From: Pseudomonadales bacterium
Lineage (GTDB): Bacteria; Pseudomonadota; Gammaproteobacteria; Pseudomonadales; Azotimanducaceae
Reading direction: 5' to 3'
Assembly: GCA_022448765.1 (NCBI GenBank)
Contig: JAKUTI010000090.1
Location: 1-10,038, forward strand
DNA length: 10,038 bases
Shown here: positions 1 to 7,208 of the stretch, in pieces
Numbering within the stretch: position 1 is the first letter of the stretch
Layout: every line of letters begins with the position of its first letter
The notes under the pieces: model-generated
The model's input: the letters and a program-made list of their open reading frames with translations, nothing else
Databases searched by the model: none
What the model was told of the DNA's origin: nothing
Translations under genes and position numbers: made by a program

Positions 1-556
1 AGGCTTCGTCGATTAGGAGAACGCCCTTAAGAGCTTCGGCGACCTCTCGTAGTGCATCGAGCGGGCAGAGAACGCCACTAGGTGCGTGTGGATTCACGAG
101 GCACGTGAGCTGTGCGCCGGACGCGTTCATTTGTGCACTAAACCCCTCGGGCAGAGTCCAGTTGTTTTCCAACCGCAAAGACTCGACACGACAACCCTGG
201 ATATTCGCGAGGACGGGGTAGAGCGAGTAGCTGGGATCAACCATTCCTAATACCCCGTCGGGGTTTACCAACGTCGTCACGGCAAGGCGCAGGCCCTCAT
301 CGCCACCGTTGGTGACGAGAACGTTGTCGGCAGTTACGTCGAGACGCGAAGCGACAAGCTGGCGGAGGCCGTCCGCGGTGGGATCGGGATAACGTCGCAA
401 AAGATCGATATCAAAATTCTTCAGGGTCGATTTGATTAGGGGAGTTGGTGGATACGGGTTTTCGTTGGTGTTGAGCTTGACGACTTCTCCGTTTGTGGGT
501 TGTTCACCGTAGGCGTAGCCCTCCATCGCCCGGATATTGTCGCGTTCGTAGGTCAT
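1..556 (-). CDS. hisC: Histidinol-phosphate aminotransferase-like protein, 3' part missing
   Basis: The first 185 codons of a class I/II PLP-dependent aminotransferase are visible; the gene runs off the left edge. HisC converts imidazole-acetol phosphate and glutamate to histidinol phosphate and 2-oxoglutarate in the cytoplasm. HisC-like marks are LNTNENPYPP at residues 28-37, RRYPDPTADGLR at 54-65, TNGGDEGLRLA at 82-92 (phosphate-binding turn), NPHAPSG at 155-161 (a variant of the usual NPNNPTG, with the cofactor-contacting Asn155) and LIDEA at 181-185, whose Asp183 should contact the PLP ring nitrogen. The catalytic lysine lies outside the window. The ATG (556-554) overlaps the TGA of the upstream AI-2E gene in an ATGA, and a GAGG stands one base before it, so translation is probably coupled. 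Proteins of this group can also act on aromatic or other amino acids. The family is clear; the exact substrate is inferred. Confidence 0.85.
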   Translation of the reverse strand, partial: MTYERDNIRAMEGYAYGEQPTNGEVVKLNTNENPYPPTPLIKSTLKNFDIDLLRRYPDPTADGLRQLVASRLDVTADNVLVTNGGDEGLRLAVTTLVNPDGVLGMVDPSYSLYPVLANIQGCRVESLRLENNWTLPEGFSAQMNASGAQLTCLVNPHAPSGVLCPLDALREVAEALKGVLLIDEA

Positions 557-1623
557 TCCTCGTCTATTTTGTCTGCGAGTACCGCGCTACGGAATGACAC
601 TGCCGGGCCTAACAAATAAGCGATCCAACGGGTTGCAGGATTCGCTTCCAATGCAATCTTGGCCGTAATGGTAAGTGGGACGGAGAGAAGCATGCCGACG
701 GGGCCGAGTACCCAACCCCAAAATACCAGCGAAACAAACACCACCAACGTTGAAAGACCTAGCTCCCGCCCCATGTATTTGGGTTCAACCACGTTGCCCA
801 TTATGGCGTTGATAAGCAGGTAAAAGGCCAAGGTCGCGAGTGCGGAGAATGAACCGAGCTGGACCAGCGCGAGCAGGACCGCAGGTATTGCTGCGATGAT
901 GCTGCCGATCGTGGGGACGTAATTGAGCATGAACGCCAGGACCCCCCACAACAGTGGGAAATCGACTCCAATTAACGCCAAGAAACAAGTGACGGTGAAT
1001 CCAGTAGCGACACTGATCGTCGTTTTGATGGCGATGTATCGATTAACGTTGGCGACAAAACGATCGAAATGCGCCAGATCGCGTTCTGGATTCGTTAGCA
1101 CTTCTCGAAGTTTTGTGGGAAAACTGGAGGCTTCCGCGATGATAAAAATAACGGTCAACAGAATAAGAAAACCGTTTGAAAGCGCGCTCCCAACCCCCCG
1201 CACCGTATTGGCAGCAAGAGACAACAAATTTCCGGGATCAAATCGAGCACTAACCAAGTCGCCAGATGTTGGGATGCCGAGGCGATTAAGGATCGGCCCG
1301 AGAAAGCTGATGAGGTCTCGGAGTCGCTCTTCGTAAAGGCTCTGCTGTAGCGAAAACTGCTGGACGGAGTCAGCCACTAGCAAGCCAAGGCCAAGCAAGA
1401 CGATGATGAGTCCCGTGGAAACTAGAGCGATCGCGACCGCGATTGGAACACGCGATCGACTCAGCCAGAAAATCGGGGTAGCGGCCACGGTTGCAATGAA
1501 TACTGCTAGCAGAAACGGCACCATGATGTCTTCTGCTGCTTTGATTCCAGCGATGATGATCACGATCGCGGCGACCGTCAGTAACGGGCTGCCGGGACGT
1601 TTAGCGCTGTCGCTCAATGCCAT
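553..1623 (-). CDS. AI-2E family (YhhT/PerM-like) inner-membrane transporter
   Basis: A 356-residue polytopic membrane protein of the AI-2E transporter family, near the usual family length of about 350. Hydrophobic segments lie at about residues 14-30, 32-53, 58-84, 150-165, 200-222, 224-255, 259-276 and 291-325. The region at 90-145 is less hydrophobic. Family marks are NYVPTIGS (234-241) followed by IAAIPAVLLAL, VEPKYMGRELGLS (279-291), and LGPVGMLLSVP (306-316). Members have been linked to export of the signal AI-2 (TqsA) or to sodium/proton exchange, and most are uncharacterised, so the substrate cannot be read from sequence. The ATG overlaps the end of the upstream nitrilase-family gene by 10 bases and no clear Shine-Dalgarno sequence precedes it. 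Its stop overlaps the hisC start by 4 bases. Confidence 0.9.
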   Translation of the reverse strand: MALSDSAKRPGSPLLTVAAIVIIIAGIKAAEDIMVPFLLAVFIATVAATPIFWLSRSRVPIAVAIALVSTGLIIVLLGLGLLVADSVQQFSLQQSLYEERLRDLISFLGPILNRLGIPTSGDLVSARFDPGNLLSLAANTVRGVGSALSNGFLILLTVIFIIAEASSFPTKLREVLTNPERDLAHFDRFVANVNRYIAIKTTISVATGFTVTCFLALIGVDFPLLWGVLAFMLNYVPTIGSIIAAIPAVLLALVQLGSFSALATLAFYLLINAIMGNVVEPKYMGRELGLSTLVVFVSLVFWGWVLGPVGMLLSVPLTITAKIALEANPATRWIAYLLGPAVSFRSAVLADKIDEE

Positions 1624-2435
1624 GTTCGACGATTTGCTAGGCTCGGTAGTTCGCTTCGCACTCGTTTGACCTCTGCGGGATCGATGGACGCGATCGCAAA
1701 GCCGTCGCCGCTATCGCACTCAGCGACGATTCGACCCCATGGGTCAATAACAAGGGCGTGTCCAAACGATTGGCGATTGCGATGTCCGTGCGAGCCGTGT
1801 TGTGCTGGCGCGATCACGTAAGCCTGACATTCGATGGCACGCGCCCGTAGTAAGACGTGCCAATGATCTTGGCCGGTCGTCTTGGTGAAAGCGCTTGGGA
1901 CCGTTAAGGCAATAGCGCCGGCATCCACCAGATCCTGATAAAGGCTGGGGAATCGAACGTCATAACAAACGCTGAGACCCAACGTCCCAAACGGCATTCG
2001 CGTAGTGACTGCTTCAACACCTGGGACGGTGGATTTTGATTCGAGTAGACGCGTTCCGTCGGCCAGGTCGACGTCGAAGAGGTGAATTTTTCGATACCGT
2101 GCGGCTAGAACGCCTTCGGGGTCGACGTGTATGCAAGTATTGTAGGAGCGGTCGTCGCCTGCGCGTTCTGGGAAACCGCCAGCCACGATGTCGATTCGAT
2201 GGGTTTGAGCGATTTCTCGGCACGTTTGTAAAATCGGCCCACCCATTGGCAGATTCTCCAACCAGGGTTGGCGTCCGCGATCCGAACCGATGTAAGCGAA
2301 CGCTTCCGGAAGGAAGACCACGCGGGCTCCCGCATTCGCGGCTGCAGCCGCGAGCTTACGTGTGGTTTCAAGATTCGCGTCGACGTCCGCGGTTGCGCAC
2401 ATTTGCACGATTGCGATCGGAGTGGGTTGGCTCAT
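1614..2435 (-). CDS. Carbon-nitrogen hydrolase, Nit1/YbeM type (probable deaminated glutathione amidase)
   Basis: A 273-residue cytoplasmic amidase of the nitrilase superfamily. The Glu-Lys-Cys triad is visible: Glu44 in FLPEAF, Lys116 in YRKIHLFDVD, and the nucleophile Cys157 in GLSVCYDVRFP. The stretch LFDVD followed by an acidic loop and LLESKSTVPG is characteristic of the Nit1 branch. Nit1 removes the amide from deaminated glutathione, a side product made when transaminases act on glutathione. The related omega-amidase (Nit2) is the main alternative. The position between two aminotransferase genes fits a repair role (inference). The ATG follows rhlB after a 48-base gap in which I see neither a convincing terminator nor a promoter; an AGG about 14 bases upstream is a poor ribosome site. 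The stop overlaps the next gene by 10 bases. Confidence 0.88.
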   Translation of the reverse strand: MSQPTPIAIVQMCATADVDANLETTRKLAAAAANAGARVVFLPEAFAYIGSDRGRQPWLENLPMGGPILQTCREIAQTHRIDIVAGGFPERAGDDRSYNTCIHVDPEGVLAARYRKIHLFDVDLADGTRLLESKSTVPGVEAVTTRMPFGTLGLSVCYDVRFPSLYQDLVDAGAIALTVPSAFTKTTGQDHWHVLLRARAIECQAYVIAPAQHGSHGHRNRQSFGHALVIDPWGRIVAECDSGDGFAIASIDPAEVKRVRSELPSLANRRTWH

Positions 2436-2483
2436 GACGCGAGTCTGCCTAAAACGAACAACGTCGGAAAGAGCCTTCTGGTC

Positions 2484-3650
2484 TTATAGATCGGGATGCG
2501 TGCAAACGATATTTGCTCCGATGAACTCCTCGATCGCCGGTAGGTTAAAAGCATCGTCTTCGGAAACGAAGCTAATAGAGATTCCCGATGCCCCAGCGCG
2601 ACCGGTACGACCGATACGGTGGACGTAGTCTTCAGCGTCTTCGGGTAGGTCAAAATTGATGACGTGACTGATCCCTTCCACATGTATACCTCGGCCCGCG
2701 ACGTCGGTTGCCACAACGAGATTTGTTTTGCCTTCTTTAAATCGATTGAGCGTTGCCAATCGTTTGCGCTGCGGGATATCTCCGGCTAATCCTTCGCACT
2801 GGATGCCCTCGCGATTTAGGTGCGAAACCAGATACCTCGCCTGATCCCTTCGATTAACGAAAACGAGGGTGTGGGCGGGTTTCTTGCGCTGAATAAATTG
2901 TACGAGCGTTCCCGGTTTGTCGGCTTTGGCTGTATGCCAGAAACGTTGGTCGACCGAGTCGACGGCAACTTGATCAGGTTGGATCACGACGTGTATCGGG
3001 TTGACGGTCCACTGATCTGCCAAATTCATGACATCGTCATTGAACGTGGCGCTGAAAAAGAGTGTTTGGCGATCACGTTTCTTGGGTGTTTGGTAAACGA
3101 TGCGACGAACGTCGGGTATAAAGCCCATATCGAGCATCCGGTCGGCTTCGTCGATGACCAGTATTTCGACTTGGCGCAGGCTGACTACTCGCCGGTTGCA
3201 AAAGTCGATCAGTCGTCCGGGCGTTGCAACGAGAATGTCGACGGGACGTTTCTCGAGTTGTTGTTGCTGCCGATCGAAGTCCATCCCTCCTACCACGGCG
3301 ACCACGTGGGCATCCATGTGACCCGATAGATCGCGAGCATCCTCTTCTATTTGCAACGCAAGTTCCCTCGTCGGGGCGAGTACCAGCGCTCTCGGGGCTC
3401 CGGGGGGTCTGGATATTTCCCCGGGGAATTCGATCTGTTGCGTGAGAATCGTGATTAGGAACGCTGCGGTTTTACCGGTACCTGTTTGAGCCTGTCCGGT
3501 AACGTCGTAATCGGAGAGGCTGTACGGAAGTACCGCGCTTTGTATGGGGGTGCACTGGGTGAAGCCGAGATCGTCAGTGGCCGCCGTGATCGCAGGCGGG
3601 AGTGCAAATTCGGCGAATGTTAGTGTTTCTTCGTTGTCGCTCATGTGCAT
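2484..3650 (-). CDS. rhlB: ATP-dependent DEAD-box RNA helicase, RhlB-like
   Basis: A complete DEAD-box core with all major motifs: Q motif with Gln37, Walker A AQTGTGKT (54-61), PTREL (93-97), GG (121-122), TPGR (143-146), DEAD (167-170), SAT (200-202), ATDVAGRG near 320, and HRIGRTGR (344-351). The ending AGASG..SISF..ED.AFNLPAIEEFIG resembles RhlB, the helicase that unwinds mRNA in the RNase E degradosome, more than RhlE. The protein stops about ten residues after this and lacks the basic C-terminal tail of E. coli RhlB (about 421 aa against 388 here). ATG 3650-3648 forms TGATG with the upstream stop and is chosen here. A second in-frame ATG at 3644-3642 (giving MSDNEETL) is equally possible, and a TTG at 3653-3651 is less likely. 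No clear Shine-Dalgarno sequence is present, which fits translational coupling. Confidence 0.92.
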   Translation of the reverse strand: MHMSDNEETLTFAEFALPPAITAATDDLGFTQCTPIQSAVLPYSLSDYDVTGQAQTGTGKTAAFLITILTQQIEFPGEISRPPGAPRALVLAPTRELALQIEEDARDLSGHMDAHVVAVVGGMDFDRQQQQLEKRPVDILVATPGRLIDFCNRRVVSLRQVEILVIDEADRMLDMGFIPDVRRIVYQTPKKRDRQTLFFSATFNDDVMNLADQWTVNPIHVVIQPDQVAVDSVDQRFWHTAKADKPGTLVQFIQRKKPAHTLVFVNRRDQARYLVSHLNREGIQCEGLAGDIPQRKRLATLNRFKEGKTNLVVATDVAGRGIHVEGISHVINFDLPEDAEDYVHRIGRTGRAGASGISISFVSEDDAFNLPAIEEFIGANIVCTHPDL

Positions 3651-4894
3651 CAAGAACCGGTGCGTATGGATAGCTCAAGACAAACCGCAAGAACTTCAAT
3701 CGCGGTTTCGATTTCACTGGTTGAAGCAAACGTGGGAGCAATGCGGATGACCGAGTCCTCCGGATCATGGCTGTATGGAAACGTTGCACCTGCCGGCGTA
3801 AGAGCAAGGCCGGCGGTTGCGGCCATGGCCACCACCTGATTTGCAAAACCAGGCGGTGTCGAGAGAGCCACGAAGTAGCCGCCTTCGGGACGAGTCCATG
3901 TCGCAAGGTCGCGATTTCCAAGGTGCTGTTGAAGGCAGCGCTCCACCGCGTCGAATTTGGGCTTAAGGATTCGAGCGTGAGCGGCCATGTGGTCCTCCAG
4001 ACGGCCGTTCAAAAATTTGGCGTGACGCAGTTGGTTCACTTTATCTGGCCCGATTGTCATAACTTCGAGTCTCGATTCAATCGCTTGTAACGTGTTCTGT
4101 GAGCCACCGATAAATGCGATTCCGCCACCCGCGAACGTGATCTTGGAAGTCGATGCAAACATGATGACGCTGTCTTCTGTTCGATGGTCACGAGCAAACG
4201 TCAGTATTGGAGCAAGTTCTTTTTTCGGGAGATCGAAGTCGTGGACGGCGTACGCGTTGTCCCAGAGGATGAGCAACGGTCCGGGGGCTTTGCTTGGCAG
4301 TGCCGCTATTCGATTGACCGTATCCGGGTCGTAAACACATCCAGTCGGATTGGAATATTTAGGTACGCACCAAAGAAACCGGCATTGGGTGTCCGAAGCA
4401 ATGACCTCTTCCAGGGCATCCATATCTGGCCCCGTCGCGGTCATCGGTATCGAGATCATTTCGATGCCGAACGATTCGGTTAGCGTGAAATGGCGGTCAT
4501 ACCCAGGCACTGGTACCACCGCACGGGTTGGACCCAAATCGCTGTAGCGCTCATGGAAAAGCCCGTGGTTCATCGCCGTGTCCATCACGAGGTGCATGGC
4601 TTGTAAGCTCGAATTACCGCATACGATGACGTTGTCGGGATCCGTCTCAAGCAGTTGGGCTCCGAGTCGACGTGCTTCCGGAATACCCCGCAGCCCGCCG
4701 TAATTTCTTGCGTCAGTACCATTCTCGAGCCGGTAATCGCCATCGAGGATGCCGTCCAGTGAGTCGGAAAGGGCTAGCTGCTCCGGCGAGGGCTTTCCCC
4801 GGGTAAGGTCCAAGTTGAGCGAATGTTGCCGGAAGGCTTTCATTCGTGATTCGAGAACGCCCACGCTCTCTTCGTTAACCGAGGTCTTGCTCAT
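3650..4894 (-). CDS. Aspartate aminotransferase, class Ic type (fold type I PLP enzyme)
   Basis: A 414-residue PLP-dependent aminotransferase. LDLTRGKPSPEQL (28-40) marks the subgroup Ic aspartate aminotransferases (Pfam Asp_aminotransf, as in Corynebacterium AspT), which differ from the classical AspC group. Expected active-site residues are visible: NYGG (64-67), GNSSLQ (93-98), NPTG (182-185), Asp212 and Tyr215 in WDNAY, the PLP lysine Lys251 in STSKITFAGGG, and carboxylate-binding Arg384 in IRIAPTF. The likely reaction is aspartate + 2-oxoglutarate to oxaloacetate + glutamate. The gene overlaps argC by 4 bases (ATGA) and rhlB by 1 base (TGATG), so it sits in a tightly coupled chain. No recognisable Shine-Dalgarno sequence precedes its ATG. 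Preference for another amino donor cannot be excluded from sequence. Confidence 0.9.
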   Translation of the reverse strand: MSKTSVNEESVGVLESRMKAFRQHSLNLDLTRGKPSPEQLALSDSLDGILDGDYRLENGTDARNYGGLRGIPEARRLGAQLLETDPDNVIVCGNSSLQAMHLVMDTAMNHGLFHERYSDLGPTRAVVPVPGYDRHFTLTESFGIEMISIPMTATGPDMDALEEVIASDTQCRFLWCVPKYSNPTGCVYDPDTVNRIAALPSKAPGPLLILWDNAYAVHDFDLPKKELAPILTFARDHRTEDSVIMFASTSKITFAGGGIAFIGGSQNTLQAIESRLEVMTIGPDKVNQLRHAKFLNGRLEDHMAAHARILKPKFDAVERCLQQHLGNRDLATWTRPEGGYFVALSTPPGFANQVVAMAATAGLALTPAGATFPYSHDPEDSVIRIAPTFASTSEIETAIEVLAVCLELSIRTGS

Positions 4895-5835
4895 TCCGAA
4901 ATGCCTGAGCTTTCGTCGCGACCCAACATGAGATTAAGGTTCTGGACAGCGGCGCCAGCTGCTCCTTTCCCCAGGTTATCCAGTCGAGCGACAACGAGGA
5001 CTTGTTGCTCATGTCCAAACACCATGATGTCGATACGATTACTGCCGTTGCATGCGGTGGGTGAAAGAAAGCCTTCGTCGAGTTCGTCATCGAGGGGCGC
5101 TTCAATGACTCGCACAAACGGTTCATCCGCATAGCGAGTTTGGAAGATTTCAACGATATCGGCTGGACGAACCGAACGGTTGAGTTCGTTCAAGAAGAAG
5201 GGTGTCTGGACCAACATACCCCGAAAAAAATTTCCGACGGTGGGCATGAAGAAAGGAGCGCTTTCCAACCCAGCATAGTGCCGCATTTCGGGGACGTGCT
5301 TGTGGTTTAAATTGAATGCGTATGGGCGCGTGGGTTGCTCGATTCCCTTATCGCGCGAGTACTTCTCAATCAGTTGCCTTCCGCCGCCCGAATAGCCCGA
5401 TAGCGCATGGGTTCGAATCAAGGCGTTTCTTGAGACGATCGTTTCGTCCACGAGTGGCCGGATACTCAGCAAGAACCCGGTTGCGTAACAGCCAGGATTT
5501 GAAACTCGCCTAGATTCTCGAATGCTGTCCCTTTGACCGTACGTAAGTTCAGGGAGACCGTATGTCCACCCATCGTGGACGCGATGGGCGGTGCTCGCGT
5601 CGATAAAACGCGTTTTCTCGGAAAGTGATACCGCTTCCTGCGCCGCTTCGTCTGGAAGGCATAGCACGACCACGTCAGCCGACTCAAAACACTCGCGCCT
5701 TGCTTCGGGTCGTTTGCGCTGTTCGTTGTCGATGTCTACGAGTTCGATGTCGTCTCTGTCGGTGAGGCGCTCGGTAACCTCAAGCCCAGTGCTGCCTGCT
5801 TGACCATCAATGAAGATCCTAGCACTCGCGGACAC
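4891..5835 (-). CDS. argC: N-acetyl-gamma-glutamyl-phosphate reductase, short type 2
   Basis: A 314-residue enzyme of arginine synthesis that reduces N-acetylglutamyl phosphate with NADPH to N-acetylglutamate semialdehyde. It has the short type-2 architecture (about 310 residues) rather than the longer E. coli-like form. The start is RIFIDGQAGSTG (residues 6-17), with the nucleotide-binding glycine loop at 11-17. The catalytic cysteine is Cys116 in SNPGCYATG, and the histidine region is NHKHVPEM (177-184). Near the C-terminus, LDNLGKGAAGAAVQNLN is typical of the family. The start codon is GTG (5835-5833), fixed by the family N-terminus only a few residues before IFIDG; the nearby ATG at 5855-5853 is out of frame. 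It is the first gene of the downstream block, after a 208-base gap, with its TGA overlapping the aminotransferase start as ATGA. Confidence 0.94.
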   Translation of the reverse strand: MSASARIFIDGQAGSTGLEVTERLTDRDDIELVDIDNEQRKRPEARRECFESADVVVLCLPDEAAQEAVSLSEKTRFIDASTAHRVHDGWTYGLPELTYGQRDSIRESRRVSNPGCYATGFLLSIRPLVDETIVSRNALIRTHALSGYSGGGRQLIEKYSRDKGIEQPTRPYAFNLNHKHVPEMRHYAGLESAPFFMPTVGNFFRGMLVQTPFFLNELNRSVRPADIVEIFQTRYADEPFVRVIEAPLDDELDEGFLSPTACNGSNRIDIMVFGHEQQVLVVARLDNLGKGAAGAAVQNLNLMLGRDESSGISE

Positions 5836-5865
5836 GATATCTGCTCGGAAGCCATGCGAGCGTGC

Positions 5866-5871
5866 ATTCTA
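5866..5871 (-). promoter_or_regulatory. Candidate extended -10 promoter for argC
   Basis: On the minus strand the sequence TGGTAGAAT contains the -10 hexamer TAGAAT (5 of 6 matches to TATAAT) with the extended TGn element in front of it. No good -35 box stands 16-18 bases upstream, which an extended -10 can tolerate. Transcription would begin near 5859, giving a leader of about 24 bases before the argC GTG. This is a pattern match by eye, not a computed prediction. Confidence 0.35.
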
Positions 5872-6016
5872 CCAGGCATCGCGCATTGCAGAGGCGTCGC
5901 GCGGAAACGGCGCTATTCGAGGTGATCGATCCTGGACCCGTTCTTGGTTCTATTGGTTACCAGCGCGTTCTCAGCTGCGGATGTGTTGTTCAATGGAGGT
6001 TTACGTGAGTTTGCGG

Positions 6017-6036
6017 AAACAAGACTCCGGCGAGCC
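6017..6036 (-). terminator. Weak Rho-independent-like terminator after the glycosyltransferase-like gene
   Basis: About 8 bases past the TGA at 6044, the minus strand reads GGCTC-GCCG-GAGTC followed by TTGTTT. The stem has five pairs, one of them G-U, with a 4-base loop and a short broken T tract. It is weak by usual standards, but it lies where a transcription unit would be expected to end. Confidence 0.35.
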
Positions 6037-6043
6037 CCCGTTA

Positions 6044-7204
6044 TCAGCGATAGAGGCTGGGAATGCCTGACAACCGTGGCTTTCTATCTTCTTGACGTAG
6101 TCTAGCGATCAAGTCAATTCGATCGGGAGGTAGCTCTGGCCATTGATGGGTAATGCTCTTTAAGAGCGGAACGTCTGGTAAAACATTGCGCATTAGATGG
6201 ATGAAACGAAGCGTTTTGAAACCGTCAAACCATTCGTGACGTTGTCGAATAGTTGGATTACGGGAGACGAAATCAAAATAGCCCAACCGATTCATGGTTA
6301 TTGCGGAGGCCCCTCCGAGCGAGCCCTCGGTGTCAGTGGAGATGGCATCAATGACTTCGCGAAGCAACTCAAACGATTGAGGGTTGTAACTCAAGTAACA
6401 CTCATCTGGTTCAGTAATCGAGGCTATGGAGGGGCCTGTCCCGAACGGTACTCGTTGGGATGGGCGTGCGTTGATTATTATTTCGGGCGATCCCGTGAGA
6501 TGGATCTTCGACACCTTGCTTAATTTGTTTAAGAAATAGAAATCTTCAGCCGCTTCTCGTCGCGGAAATCCGCGAACCTGAGCGTAAGCTAAGGCCGAAA
6601 CACTAATGGTACTGCCAAGTGTGTGGAATGCGTACGGTGAGCCTGCTAAACGTAATCCGGCTACGTAATAGCGCATGTGAATTTCGTAGAGCTGAGCTCG
6701 CCGCAGCACCTCCGGATCTGTCGACACGTGACGGTACGAATAGAGATGTGTCCCCTCGGCCCTTGGCTTCGCGGGGATGTAACCATTGGGTAGCTCTACA
6801 TCGGCGTCGACAGAATAGATATGGGGTTCGACGATCATGTCATCGCGGATGTAACCGAGCGCCGTGTCAGCTCCTATTTTCCGGGCGAGACCGACCCCTT
6901 GGTTTTTCGGGATGGGTCGATTGACTCGGTCCACGACCAGGAGATTCGGCGCGCCGAGCTGTCGAAGGAGCTTTTTCGAGCGCCGATACATTGGACTTTG
7001 CGTATCAACGTGATCGGGAACGTTGACAACGACGATCATCAGAACGTCTGATCCAAGCGAGCTCAGCATTGCCTGCGCAAACTCGAACGGTTCGTCGTAT
7101 GCGGGGACTACCACGACGTGCCCAAAGGTTTTTTTTAACGGTTGCCGATTCTTGGCTTCGGGCTCGGCATAGTGATCGAGGTATTGATCGACTGTATTTT
7201 TCAA
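6044..7204 (-). CDS. Soluble GT-A fold glycosyltransferase-like protein, role unknown
   Basis: A 386-residue protein with the signs of a family-2-type (GT-A) glycosyltransferase. The nucleotide-binding strand is HVVVVPAYDEP (29-39). A DxD-type metal/sugar motif SVDADVELPNGY lies at 131-142, GSTISVSALAYAQVRGFP at 197-214 resembles the acceptor-side loop, and Glu220-Asp221 in AAEDFYF matches the ED general-base motif. I see no signal peptide and no membrane helix, so it should act in the cytoplasm. The sugar donor and acceptor are unknown. The start is TTG (7204-7202), four bases after the miaE stop and without a clear ribosome site. No ATG occurs before residue 46, which lies past the first strand, and the QYLDHYAEPEA stretch at 7-17 looks like genuine protein. 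It is the last gene of its block. A nucleotidyltransferase using the same fold is an alternative. Confidence 0.7.
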   Translation of the reverse strand: MKNTVDQYLDHYAEPEAKNRQPLKKTFGHVVVVPAYDEPFEFAQAMLSSLGSDVLMIVVVNVPDHVDTQSPMYRRSKKLLRQLGAPNLLVVDRVNRPIPKNQGVGLARKIGADTALGYIRDDMIVEPHIYSVDADVELPNGYIPAKPRAEGTHLYSYRHVSTDPEVLRRAQLYEIHMRYYVAGLRLAGSPYAFHTLGSTISVSALAYAQVRGFPRREAAEDFYFLNKLSKVSKIHLTGSPEIIINARPSQRVPFGTGPSIASITEPDECYLSYNPQSFELLREVIDAISTDTEGSLGGASAITMNRLGYFDFVSRNPTIRQRHEWFDGFKTLRFIHLMRNVLPDVPLLKSITHQWPELPPDRIDLIARLRQEDRKPRLSGIPSLYR

Positions 7205-7208
7205 GTGG

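Larger units (their letters stand above)
5836..6043. other. Intergenic gap between the two minus-strand blocks
   Basis: These 208 bases carry no convincing gene. A plus-strand open frame at 5810-6070 crosses the gap but runs into argC and the upstream gene in antisense and has no family resemblance. Read on the minus strand, the gap holds a weak terminator-like hairpin near the upstream stop and a candidate promoter close to argC. It is the longest non-coding stretch in the window. Confidence 0.7.

Noticed and set aside
923..1336. 137-residue plus-strand open frame opposite the AI-2E gene
   Set aside because: Its composition is basic and Ser/Arg-rich as expected for the antisense of a hydrophobic protein, and it has no domain.
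2036..2437. 133-residue plus-strand open frame opposite the nitrilase-family gene
   Set aside because: Arg-rich antisense translation of a gene with an intact catalytic triad; not a credible protein.
2820..3329. 169-residue plus-strand open frame
   Set aside because: It lies wholly antisense within the rhlB core. Conserved helicase motifs on the other strand explain the lack of stops, and its translation has no family features.
5810..6070. 86-residue plus-strand open frame over the argC upstream gap
   Set aside because: It begins inside argC in antisense, ends inside the upstream gene, has no recognisable domain and no good ribosome site.
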